Assembly: GCA_900318375.1 (NCBI GenBank)
Contig: ONKG01000060.1
Location: 1-35,310 of the forward strand
Length of the DNA: 35,310 nt
Source of the DNA: an uncultured Lachnospiraceae bacterium
Lineage (GTDB): Bacteria; Bacillota; Clostridia; Lachnospirales; Lachnospiraceae
Direction of reading: 5' to 3'
Below, one piece after another: positions 22,637 through 29,955 of this stretch. Under the pieces are notes generated by a model that made no database searches, was not told where the DNA came from, and was given only the letters and a program-made list of their open reading frames with translations. Within the stretch, counting starts at the first letter, position 1, and each line of letters starts with the position of its first letter. A program made the position numbers and the translations under genes.

Positions 22637-23197
22637 ATGCGTTTATCAGCCACGTATATCCTGATCGGCATCAATATTCTGATCTTCGCGGCGGAGACCA
22701 TGGCGGGAGGGACGGAAAACAGGGAGATTGCTCTGAAGTTCGGTGCCCAGTATACCCCCTATGTAAAGAAGGGACAGTGGTACCGTATGTTTACGTCTAT
22801 GTTCCTGCATTTTGGTTTTATCCACCTGATCTGCAACATGTATTCACTGTATAACCTGGGACCGGCGCTTGAGTATTTCTTCGGGATTCCCCTGTTTCTG
22901 CTTCTCTATCTTGTCTCCGGACTGTGCGGAAATCTGCTCAGCTATGCAGTGGAGACACGCAGCGGGAAAAATAAAATCTCCGCAGGGGCCTCCGGTGCGA
23001 TCTTCGGCCTTCTGGGTTCCTACCTGATTTTTGCTCTGCTTCCCGGTTACGGAGGGGTGTCCCTATACGGAATCCTGCGTGTGCTGGGCATCAATGCCTT
23101 TTACGCGTTTGCCAACCGCGGGATCAATGCCATAGCCCATCTGGGCGGCCTGATCGGAGGCATTGCTGTGACCTTGATTCTTCTGCTCCTCTTTTGA
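22637..23197 (+). CDS. Rhomboid-family intramembrane serine protease
   Basis: A 186-aa protein; GGAGGAAATATT precedes the ATG. It has about six membrane helices. Catalytic Ser119 is in ISAGASGAIFG (GxSG motif) and His168 in NAIAHLGG; HFGFIHLICNMYSLYNLG supplies the conserved helix-2 His/Asn residues. This is the minimal six-helix prokaryotic rhomboid form. Rhomboids cut single-pass membrane proteins within or near the bilayer. Several single-pass proteins are encoded nearby (the two receptor kinases, the zinc-ribbon and TPR-like proteins), so one may be a substrate, though nothing in the sequence proves it. It has its own promoter and terminator. Confidence 0.93.
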   Translation: MRLSATYILIGINILIFAAETMAGGTENREIALKFGAQYTPYVKKGQWYRMFTSMFLHFGFIHLICNMYSLYNLGPALEYFFGIPLFLLLYLVSGLCGNLLSYAVETRSGKNKISAGASGAIFGLLGSYLIFALLPGYGGVSLYGILRVLGINAFYAFANRGINAIAHLGGLIGGIAVTLILLLLF

Positions 23198-23245
23198 ATT
23201 CTGGGCGGACAGGAAAGGGAGCTGCGTTTACATTTTTATTTTTTT

Positions 23246-23270
23246 GGAGGACGGATTGTCCTCCTTTTTT
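23246..23270 (+). terminator. Terminator of the rhomboid gene
   Basis: GGAGGAC (23246-23252) and GTCCTCC (23258-23264) around GGATT, followed by six T, about 50 nt after the stop. Confidence 0.9.
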
Positions 23271-23395
23271 CATTGCGCCGCATTTTCTGTCCGGTACGGG
23301 AACACGATTTATTCGGGAGGACAGATTTGTCCTCCCCTCTTTCATAGTGCCGTATTTTCAGCCATGGGCAGTCTTTCATAGTGCCGTGTTTTCTG
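23265..23395. repeat. Duplicated terminator-like hairpin and CTTTCATAGTGCCG repeats
   Basis: A second copy of the hairpin (GGGAGGAC 23315-23322, GTCCTCCC 23329-23336) follows the first, each followed by a related tract. TCTTTCATAGTGCCGT occurs near 23338 and again near 23372, and TTTTCATTGCGCCGC at 23267 is a diverged third copy. The spacer therefore arose by local duplication of a terminator unit. Confidence 0.7.
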
Positions 23396-23436
23396 ACAGG
23401 GAGCCGGACCAAGGCAGGAAAGAGGATCCTGTTCCG

Positions 23437-26118
23437 TCAGTCATGTTCAACATAGCCGATGGACATTTCATCCAGGACGGAAAAATCTGTTATGAGATTC
23501 TCTTTCATTTTCAGATGGTATAGTTTCGTGCAGTTTCGTATTGGCGTGATGTCCTTGATCCTGTTGGATGTCATGGTCAGCACGGCCAGATCGGGCATGT
23601 TTGCCACTACACTGATATCTTCCACATAATTGTAGCTGATGTTCAGGTAAGTGAGCCTGGTCATTCCGGCAATGGCTGAGATGTCACTGATCTGGTTGGT
23701 GCCGAGGTAGAGGTCGTTCATATTGGTCATGTCTCTGAGAACACTGACATCAGAAATCATATTATAACGGAGATCCAGCATCGTGAGAGATTTCATGCCT
23801 TCCAGGGCTGAAATGTCCGATATGTTATTGTCGTAAAGATCAAGCTTCTCGATCCATGTCATTTCCGCAAGAGGAGTCAGGTCTGAAATTTTATTTTCCT
23901 CAAGGTGAATCTGTTTGAGACCGGTAAGGCCTGACAGAGGAGAAAGGTCTTCTATACTGTTGTTTTTGAGACGCAGTTCTTCCAGGCGTGTAAAATACCG
24001 GAGTGAATCGATATTGATGATGCCTGCATCTTCAAGTACCAGCCTTTTGACGGAAGCAGCATCCTTGTAAGTCATTGTGCCGTCAATATTCAGATAGCTG
24101 TAAACGGCTTTGCGAAGGTTGCCGTCACTCCATTCGATCGGGTCGGTCAGGGAGGGAGATGCCGGAGTCTGATTGTCCGGCGGTGCAGTGACGTCTGAAT
24201 CGGGCTCGTCAGTCTGGGCAGCGGCGCCTGAATCGGGCTCGTCAGTCTGGGCAGTGACGTCTGAATCGGGCTCGTCGGTCTGGGCAGTGACGTCCGAATC
24301 CGGAGTATCAGTCTCTACAGTATTGCCGGAATCCGACACCTGCGTTGGTGCGGAGCCGCCGGGAATCGGGTCTTCATTCTGTGCAGATATTCCGGAATTG
24401 CTGCCTGCCGTCGGCCCGGTCACGGTTTGTCCGGCGGATCCGTTGTTGAAAAGATACCCGATTCCCACCAGGACGATAACCGCGACAGCAGCACTGATCA
24501 AAACGATGATCGGAATCAGCGGCAGACCGCCGCCTTTTTTGTCTCTGTAATAGTCGGATGACGCGGTGGACCTGTTTACACTGCCTCCATGCGACGCAGA
24601 AGGCCTGCGGGGACCGCCGCCGTACGACGCAGAAGACGCAGAAGGCCTGCGGGAATCGCTGCTGTAGGATGAGGATGCGGAAGGTCTGCGGGAATCGCCG
24701 CTGTAGGGTACGGAAGGCCTGCGGGGATCACCGCTGTAGGGCACGGAAGAGCCGCGGGGATTACTGCTGTATCCTTGTGAATATGACTGCCCGCTCTGTT
24801 CTCTGAAAGAAGCATTGTAGTCGACGACAGTCTGTCCGCCTGCGGGAGAACTGTATTCGGCAGCATTTCTGCTGTCACGGTTTTCACTGTCCCCGCTTTC
24901 ATCGGGGGTCTCAGGGAAAATCCGGATGATCCGGCTCTCACGGTTAGTGCCCGCACTGCTCTGAGAAGAAGGATCGGAAACAAATCCGGCTTCCTTAACG
25001 GGAGTGCGTCTTGTCTGTTCAGGGTTTTGTGAGCCGCTGTCTCCTCCGGGAAGAGAACTGCCGCCGGCAAAGGCTGCAGAAGAGGCGGAAAGACACTGGC
25101 TCAAAGCAGTCGAAAAAGTATCCGCAGTCGGATAACGTTTTTCCGGTTTGGGGGAACATGCAGTCAGAATGACGCCGGCGAGACGATCATCTGCCTGGGA
25201 AGGCCCGGGCAGCGATTCTCCCTGCAGACGGCGTATATTTGCCTGATGCATTATGGAGATGCGATCCGCTGAATCAGGATAATCGCTGCACAGAGGAGGC
25301 ATCATGTTGTTCATGAGGATGTAGAGGACGATACCCAGGGAATACAGGTCCGCGGTGTTATTGTAGCGGTCGCCCATGTAGACTTCCGGGGCCATATACT
25401 GCGGAGTTCCCGTGCCGCTCATCGATGCTCTTTCATAGATGGAATCCATGGTGCGGGAGATACCGAAATCACCCAGCTTGTAGCCTGTTTTTTCACTGAA
25501 GAACAGGTTGTTGAGCTTAATGTCCCGATGGATGATATTTTTCTTTTCGCACAGGGAGAGAGCTTTGCAGATACTTATGCCCAGGCGGATCACTTCGTCC
25601 CGGCTCATGCTGCCCGTTCGTTTTATATATGCGGTCAGGGCCTCCAGCTTTTCCATACGGATCAGGATCGCGCAGCTGCTTTTGGTCCTGCGTACAGCAT
25701 AATCTTCAATGGAAACAATATTCGGATGGCCCTTGAGCTCGATCATGGTCTTGATCTCGGCGCTGACGTTGACGATGAAATCATCGATCATGCTGTCCGA
25801 TGCGTAGCGCAGAAAAGGATTTCCGGATGAACCGCCGGAGCCTGAACCGCTGCCGGAGCCGCTGCCGGAGCTGAGTCCGCTTGCGGAACCGGAAGGGTCC
25901 CGAAAAGTGCCGGACGAGTCATTCATATAGTCAATGCTCTCAGCATCCGAAGATTCCATGTAAAGGATTTTCAGGGCAGAAGTATAGCGGGTTCCCAGGT
26001 CGTCCCTGTATATTTCGTATACGGAGCCGTAACTTCCTTTTCCGAGCCTGGAGGCTACTTTCCATTCCGGCCATACAGAGGCCAGAAGTTCCCGTGTAAA
26101 AGCTGTATCACCGTACAT
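23437..26118 (-). CDS. Transmembrane Ser/Thr kinase with LRR ectodomain
   Basis: An 893-aa protein; GGGGGT lies 6 nt before the ATG. The kinase (about 18-340) is complete: GKGSYG 26-31, Lys50, alpha-C Glu121, HRD 197-199 with Asn204, DFG 217-219, APE 243-245. A Gly/Ser-rich insertion (about 66-105) separates Lys50 from alpha-C, at the same place as in the kinase at 15883. The shared SVWPEW start and SMSGTG..QYMAPE loop show the two are paralogues. A Ser/Pro/Arg/Tyr-rich segment (about 340-545) carries repeats of SYSGDSRRPSA type. One membrane helix lies at about 550-575, then DSDVTAQTDEP repeats, then nine 22-residue LRRs (about 680-885) of the internalin kind (LxxLxLxxNxISDIsxLxxMxx). Predicted topology: kinase inside, LRR outside, as in receptor-like kinases. 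It lies 76 nt downstream of the C39-like gene on the same strand. Confidence 0.9.
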   Translation of the reverse strand: MYGDTAFTRELLASVWPEWKVASRLGKGSYGSVYEIYRDDLGTRYTSALKILYMESSDAESIDYMNDSSGTFRDPSGSASGLSSGSGSGSGSGSGGSSGNPFLRYASDSMIDDFIVNVSAEIKTMIELKGHPNIVSIEDYAVRRTKSSCAILIRMEKLEALTAYIKRTGSMSRDEVIRLGISICKALSLCEKKNIIHRDIKLNNLFFSEKTGYKLGDFGISRTMDSIYERASMSGTGTPQYMAPEVYMGDRYNNTADLYSLGIVLYILMNNMMPPLCSDYPDSADRISIMHQANIRRLQGESLPGPSQADDRLAGVILTACSPKPEKRYPTADTFSTALSQCLSASSAAFAGGSSLPGGDSGSQNPEQTRRTPVKEAGFVSDPSSQSSAGTNRESRIIRIFPETPDESGDSENRDSRNAAEYSSPAGGQTVVDYNASFREQSGQSYSQGYSSNPRGSSVPYSGDPRRPSVPYSGDSRRPSASSSYSSDSRRPSASSASYGGGPRRPSASHGGSVNRSTASSDYYRDKKGGGLPLIPIIVLISAAVAVIVLVGIGYLFNNGSAGQTVTGPTAGSNSGISAQNEDPIPGGSAPTQVSDSGNTVETDTPDSDVTAQTDEPDSDVTAQTDEPDSGAAAQTDEPDSDVTAPPDNQTPASPSLTDPIEWSDGNLRKAVYSYLNIDGTMTYKDAASVKRLVLEDAGIINIDSLRYFTRLEELRLKNNSIEDLSPLSGLTGLKQIHLEENKISDLTPLAEMTWIEKLDLYDNNISDISALEGMKSLTMLDLRYNMISDVSVLRDMTNMNDLYLGTNQISDISAIAGMTRLTYLNISYNYVEDISVVANMPDLAVLTMTSNRIKDITPIRNCTKLYHLKMKENLITDFSVLDEMSIGYVEHD
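24188..24330. repeat. Tandem repeat encoding (D)EPDSDVTAQT in the LRR kinase
   Basis: A 33-bp unit including GAATCGGGCTCGTCAGTCTG and GGCAGTGACGTCT occurs about four times and encodes EPDSDVTAQTD on the minus strand, just outside the membrane. A separate imperfect array at about 24600-24760 encodes YSGDSRRPSA repeats just inside it. Both preserve frame. Confidence 0.75.
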
Positions 26119-26194
26119 TTGTTACCCCCGTCAAATCATAGGTAAGCGGTCCCGGATTAAGCGGTCTGTCCGGATCGTCGGGCATTAACATTCC

Positions 26195-27472
26195 TTATTT
26201 GAGGATCACTGCCTGTTTGTAGAGTGCATTATATCTGCTGCGGAAGAGGTCCAGGTCATAGAGGCGGATCGTTCCGCTGTAGGGATCGGCCACTTTGACA
26301 TTCCCGTTCTGGAATCCCAGCAGGACCAGGCAGTGTTCCTGTGAGATCCATGTGATCTTTTTGCCGTTTACAGTCCAGGTCTTTCCTCGATAAGGAGCAA
26401 GGCAGTTGATGGTGCCCCAGACCATGACCGGTCTGTTGGCATTTGTATAGGAGGACAGAGACGTGAGTTCCCTGCCGGAGATATCCGAGGCTCTCATTTT
26501 TGAGTTCTTGGCGGTCAGGTATCTGTTGGCTGTTTTGACAATAACAGGAGCATAGCAGCCATAGGATGAGCCGCTGCGCGGATTTCCGACGAATGCTACG
26601 CGGAAGTCAGTGCTGCCGACAGGCCCTTTGGGAAGGTAGTTGTCGGCGATGTCGAGTTTGTCCGCGCCGAAGCCGTAGTAGTTGAGGACCATGGTCAGAG
26701 CAGTTGCTTCGCATCCAGTCGGAAGTTCGGGATGCTGGTTGATCACGGCAAAATTGGTCAGTGTTCTGGCAGGTTGAGTGGGCAGGGTCCGCAGAAGTTT
26801 TCCGGAGCTGTCGAACTGATAGGTCTTGCTGCCGATTTTCTGCCTGCCTGTCAGAAGGGCACCGTAGTGTCCTTTTTTGTTGCAGCTGGCGTAGTATTTG
26901 TTTCCTCCTACCGTGATCCATCCTGTGACCAGATGTCCGTTCTTATTAAAATAGTACCTTCTGCCGGAAATCTTCTGGAAGCCGGTGGAAACGGCACCGG
27001 GGGCAGGGGATGAGCCGGGGTTCATGAAATATGTCTTTCCCTGTACCCATACAAGGCCGGTCAGGATCTGGCCTTTGCCTTTGGCGCCTTTGACGTAGCT
27101 GGCATACCATTTCTTTCCGCCTACAGTGATCCATCCTGTCTTCAGATAGCCTTTGGAATCAAAATAGTAGTATTTGCCCTTGTATTTTACAAAGCCGGTC
27201 TTGTATTTGCCGTTGGATCCCTTCAGGCGGAGACGGCTGCCCTTTTTCACCCATCTGGCGGCGGAGGTGTCTGCCGGACGCACAGACAGCCGGCTTTCGT
27301 CGATCAGTTCGGCTGCTCTGCCGCCCTGGCCCGCGCTGACAGCTGCCTGTGCGGGTACTGCCGTCTGATAGGCCAGAACAAGGATCAGGACGCTGCAGGC
27401 AAGAGCCATTTTGATCCGCGGCATCAGTGCCTTCTGCTTAGTGTCCTTTACAGTATAAGTTCCAGTCTTCAT
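26195..27472 (-). CDS. Secreted C39-like cysteine peptidase with choline-binding-type repeats
   Basis: A 425-aa protein; GAGGGA precedes the ATG. The signal sequence has a long basic n-region, a hydrophobic core at about 22-38 and VPAQA-AV. Residues about 75-230 contain several repeats of the cell-wall/choline-binding type (TGWITVGGKKWYAS, YYFDSKGYLKTGW, YYFNKNGHLVTGW), which dock to wall teichoic acids or glucans. The C-terminal half (about 238-425) is a Peptidase_C39_2-like papain fold: Cys254 in LPTGCEATAL, His380 in SQEHCLVLLG and Asp396 in VADPYSG form the expected triad. Unlike transporter C39 domains it is secreted and wall-attached. Substrates of this group are mostly unknown. It lies directly upstream of the LRR kinase, in the same direction, 76 nt away, suggesting an operon. 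Confidence 0.88.
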   Translation of the reverse strand: MKTGTYTVKDTKQKALMPRIKMALACSVLILVLAYQTAVPAQAAVSAGQGGRAAELIDESRLSVRPADTSAARWVKKGSRLRLKGSNGKYKTGFVKYKGKYYYFDSKGYLKTGWITVGGKKWYASYVKGAKGKGQILTGLVWVQGKTYFMNPGSSPAPGAVSTGFQKISGRRYYFNKNGHLVTGWITVGGNKYYASCNKKGHYGALLTGRQKIGSKTYQFDSSGKLLRTLPTQPARTLTNFAVINQHPELPTGCEATALTMVLNYYGFGADKLDIADNYLPKGPVGSTDFRVAFVGNPRSGSSYGCYAPVIVKTANRYLTAKNSKMRASDISGRELTSLSSYTNANRPVMVWGTINCLAPYRGKTWTVNGKKITWISQEHCLVLLGFQNGNVKVADPYSGTIRLYDLDLFRSRYNALYKQAVILK

Positions 27473-27795
27473 ATCATCCCTCTTTTGTCTTTAAATTGAG
27501 TAAACACTTCCGAAAAGCCTTTTTGTGCTGTATGATTGTGTTAGTCTTTTTAAAAGTCTTGTGTGGAACCGTACCTTTTATTTTACCAATTTGCCGAAAG
27601 CAGTTCAATAACTATTGCGGCACAGATCAGTTACAGGGAAGAAACAGGAGTACAGACCCACCTGAAACTCGACGTGTTTTTGTACGCCGAAGCGTACAAA
27701 AACCGGAGTTTTACGGCGTTCGACGCACGCGAAGCGTATTGGAACCCTCGACAGGGCGTGTAACAGAAACAGGACAGAAACGGAGCGAAGCAGGT
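27473..27795. other. 323-nt divergent spacer between the C39-like and YunG-HAD genes
   Basis: A reading frame from TTG 27496 is open through this region into the next gene, but its translation (Arg/Thr-rich, with no ribosome binding site) is not convincing. I see the hairpin at 27676-27703 and no other gene. Promoters for both flanking genes must lie here; none has a clear -35/-10 pair. Confidence 0.5.
27676..27703. repeat. Perfect 12-bp hairpin with CGAA loop
   Basis: GTTTTTGTACGC (27676-27687) and GCGTACAAAAAC (27692-27703) flank CGAA. The related CGCGAAGCG sits 40 nt further on. The T-run is on the wrong side of the stem for a terminator, so a palindromic repeat or operator is more likely. 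Confidence 0.7.
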
Positions 27796-28902
27796 ATGAG
27801 CTATCCTTTTTACGGCAGTGAAAATGCAGATGTGACGGCCGTCAGCACGGAATATCCCGGGATCAGGACCCCGATGGATCTCTATGATGTGCTCTCGGGT
27901 GTCTGGTGCGAGTATACCTGTGCGCCCCGCCTGCGGGATGAATACAGTAAAAGGCATATGACCTGGGGACAGTGTTCGATCACGTCTTTTCTTGTGCAGG
28001 ATATTTTCGGCGGCAGGGTATTGGGGGTTCCCCGAAAGGGCGGGACATTCCACTGCTACAATGACGTGGACGGCCATGTGTTTGATATCACCAGCGAGCA
28101 GTTTTCGGGCGAGGAACTGTGCTATGAGGGAAATCCCGAGCAGTTGCGCGAGGTACATTTCGCGAAGAAAGAAAAGCTTGAGAGATATGAGTATCTGCGC
28201 AGGGCTCTGAAGCGTGCCTGCGGGGTGAAGCCGGATTATAGATATATCTTTTTTGACCTGGACGGGACTTTGACACAGTCAGAGTTCGGCATCGTGGATT
28301 CTGTGATCTACGCCCTGGAAAAATTCGGCATTGAGGGAGAGGACCGGGAGGATCTGAAAAAATTCATCGGCCCCGCTCTCTTTGAGTCCTTTCAGAAATA
28401 TTATCATTTTAATAAAGAAGACGCGGACCGCGCAGTTGCCTATTACCGGGAAAATTATGAAAAAGAGGCTATTTACCGATCGCCTCTTTACGATGGAGTC
28501 AGGGAAATGCTGCAGGATCTGCAGGCTATGGGAAAGAAGCTTTTTGTCGTGACTGCAAAACCTCAGGAACTGGCGGGAATCGTTCTGAGGCATACAGGGA
28601 TTGCCGGGTATTTCCAGGCGGTCATCGGCCCCGACCGTTCTGAAAGGAAGACGGATAAAGCTGCGCTGATCCGCAGGGCTCTGAGGGCGGCGGAAGATTC
28701 GGAGGAAAACGCAGACCGGGCAAAGACGGCAGAGCATTCTCTGATGGTCGGGGACCGGCATTATGATATAGAAGGTGCCATGCAGACCGGCCTGGATTCG
28801 ATGGGTGTCCTCTACGGCTATGGCAGCCGCAGGGAGCTGAGCAGGGCGGGTGCTGCCTATCTGGCCCGGACCCCGGCGGAGGTGGCGGAACTTCTTCGGT
28901 GA
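27796..28902 (+). CDS. YunG-like domain fused to a HAD-family phosphatase
   Basis: A 368-aa protein from ATG 27796 (GGAGCGAAGCAGGT upstream). Residues about 25-130 resemble the small YunG family: YDVLSGVWCEYTC, MTWGQCSITSFLVQDIFGG, DVDGHVFDITSEQF. Residues about 148-368 form a phosphoglycolate-phosphatase-type HAD: FFDLDGTLTQSE with Asp154 and Asp156, cap helices, FVVTAKP, the Lys of ERKTDKAAL, and MVGDRHYDIEGA. All catalytic motifs are intact, so hydrolysis of a small phosphorylated metabolite is likely; the substrate is unknown. Residues VLYGYGSRREL match the end of the PGP subfamily. A stand-alone HAD is usual; the N-terminal fusion is the odd point. nrdG follows 46 nt later on the same strand, so co-transcription is likely. 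Confidence 0.85.
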   Translation: MSYPFYGSENADVTAVSTEYPGIRTPMDLYDVLSGVWCEYTCAPRLRDEYSKRHMTWGQCSITSFLVQDIFGGRVLGVPRKGGTFHCYNDVDGHVFDITSEQFSGEELCYEGNPEQLREVHFAKKEKLERYEYLRRALKRACGVKPDYRYIFFDLDGTLTQSEFGIVDSVIYALEKFGIEGEDREDLKKFIGPALFESFQKYYHFNKEDADRAVAYYRENYEKEAIYRSPLYDGVREMLQDLQAMGKKLFVVTAKPQELAGIVLRHTGIAGYFQAVIGPDRSERKTDKAALIRRALRAAEDSEENADRAKTAEHSLMVGDRHYDIEGAMQTGLDSMGVLYGYGSRRELSRAGAAYLARTPAEVAELLR

Positions 28903-28948
28903 CTGCGCTGTAAAGCCGGTATATGTTTTGATTTGAGGAGGAGCTGTT

Positions 28949-29452
28949 GTGAGTATTAAATGCAGGATCGCGGGTACGGTACGTCATTCCAGCGTGGACG
29001 GTCCCGGTGTCCGCTATGTGGTTTTTTTTCAGGGATGTCCCCATCATTGTCCCGGCTGTCAGAATCCCGAGACCTGGAACCCCGCGGAAGGTGAAGAGAC
29101 GACCGCGGAGGAGCTGGCGGAAGAGATGCGGGCGACCCGTTATCTGGACGGCATCACGCTTTCGGGGGGAGATCCCCTTCTGCAGCCTTCGGCAGTGATC
29201 GTGATGGCGGATGCGGCACATGAAAAAGGTCTTTCTGTCTGGTGCTACACCGGCTGGACTTTCGAGGCGCTTATGCAGGGCGCGGCGGGAGAAGAGGCTG
29301 TGGAGGCGCTTCGGCACATCGATGTCCTTGTGGACGGACCTTTCGTGCAGGAGCTTCTTTCTAAAGAAAGCATCTATCGCGGCAGCAGCAACCAGCGGCT
29401 AATCGATGTGCAGGCCAGTCTCGCAGCCGGGGCTGCAGAGCCGTTAGAGTGA
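28949..29452 (+). CDS. nrdG: Anaerobic ribonucleotide reductase activating protein (radical SAM)
   Basis: A 167-aa protein starting with GTG at 28949, 7 nt after GAGGAGGAG. GCPHHCPGCQNPETW supplies the three cluster Cys and the conserved QNPETW of NrdG. TLSGGDPLLQP is the SAM-binding GGxPL element, VWCYTGWTFE and VDGPFVQELLS are further family blocks, and the length matches NrdG. The enzyme uses a 4Fe-4S cluster and S-adenosylmethionine to make the glycyl radical on NrdD. Here nrdG precedes nrdD and is separated from it by 503 nt containing a terminator and a putative NrdR box. The common order is nrdD-nrdG with little gap, so this pair appears separately transcribed. Confidence 0.95.
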   Translation: MSIKCRIAGTVRHSSVDGPGVRYVVFFQGCPHHCPGCQNPETWNPAEGEETTAEELAEEMRATRYLDGITLSGGDPLLQPSAVIVMADAAHEKGLSVWCYTGWTFEALMQGAAGEEAVEALRHIDVLVDGPFVQELLSKESIYRGSSNQRLIDVQASLAAGAAEPLE

Positions 29453-29476
29453 AAAAACTGTCAAATAAATGGAGAA

Positions 29477-29530
29477 AAAAACAGGAAGGTGTCAGAGAAG
29501 AGTCTTCTTCTCCGGCACTTTCCTGTTTTT
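29477..29530 (+). terminator. Terminator after nrdG
   Basis: AAAAACAGGAA (29477-29487) and TTCCTGTTTTT (29520-29530) form the base of a long hairpin with inner AGAGAAG/CTTCTTCT pairing, ending in a T-run. It lies about 25 nt after the nrdG stop. Confidence 0.85.
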
Positions 29531-29545
29531 GTTCACAGAATGTAT

Positions 29546-29561
29546 ACACAATATATTGTAT
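29546..29561 (+). promoter_or_regulatory. Putative NrdR box upstream of nrdD
   Basis: ACACAATATATTGTAT matches the 16-bp NrdR palindrome (ACACwATATwTwGTGT type) with the left half perfect and the right half GTAT for GTGT. NrdR represses ribonucleotide reductase genes when dATP is high and usually binds two boxes; a second, about 31 nt away, is not clear. A TATAAT (29598-29603) lies just downstream. Confidence 0.6.
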
Positions 29562-29640
29562 TTTTAACTTGCATTTTAATCTAAATGTAGGTATATTTAT
29601 AATGCTTGCGAAAAATGCGCTGTTATTTGCTTCTGCAGAC

Positions 29641-29707
29641 GTCGGAAAATCCTGCCGAAAGCTGTGGCCGGGTCCTCGAAAGAGAGGTGCAGGATTTCTA
29701 TTCCGGC
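29641..29707 (+). ncRNA. Structured leader element upstream of nrdD
   Basis: GTCGGAAAATCCTGC (29641-29655) pairs with GCAGGATT (29689-29696) and, after a 4-nt bulge, TTCCGGC (29701-29707): 15 pairs including one G-U. The enclosed loop contains CCTC/GAGG around GAAAGA and a possible GCC/GGC stem. No T-run follows, so it is not a terminator. It lies within the probable nrdD 5' leader, about 250 nt before the ATG. No known riboswitch class is recognised. Confidence 0.45.
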
Positions 29708-29812
29708 ATAGATTGAATGGATTGCAGGAAGCAGGAACAGAAAAGATTGTATTTATAACAGGAACCTGAATACAAGAACAGGAAACTGTAAATCAGAGCT
29801 GAAAAACCAGTA

Positions 29813-29862
29813 CCAGAAAACCAGAATACACACAGAACCAGAAAACCAGAATACACACAGAA
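29813..29862. repeat. Exact 25-bp tandem duplication in the nrdD leader
   Basis: CCAGAAAACCAGAATACACA plus CAGAA is repeated twice without change (29813-29837, 29838-29862), within an A-rich, CCAG-rich tract about 100 nt before nrdD. Confidence 0.92.
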
Positions 29863-29955
29863 CCGGAAAGACAAGCATTAAAGCACTGAAAAAGATACGG
29901 AGACAAGTTCCGGAAAAGCTTGTTGAGGAGTACGGAAAGAGAAGGAGCCGGAAGG

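Noticed and set aside
26195-27472. C39-like protein as the processing peptidase for the GG-leader peptide
   Set aside because: It has a signal peptide and wall-binding repeats and no ABC transporter parts, so it would act outside the cell, whereas GG leaders are cut by transporter-fused C39 domains at the inner face.
27496-27795. N-terminal extension of the YunG-HAD gene from TTG 27496
   Set aside because: It lacks a ribosome binding site, contains a palindromic hairpin, and its translation is Arg/Thr-rich and unlike a domain. ATG 27796 has an upstream purine tract and starts the conserved region.
29449-29769. 106-aa plus-strand frame after nrdG
   Set aside because: It crosses the nrdG terminator, the NrdR-like box and the structured leader, and lacks protein-like features.
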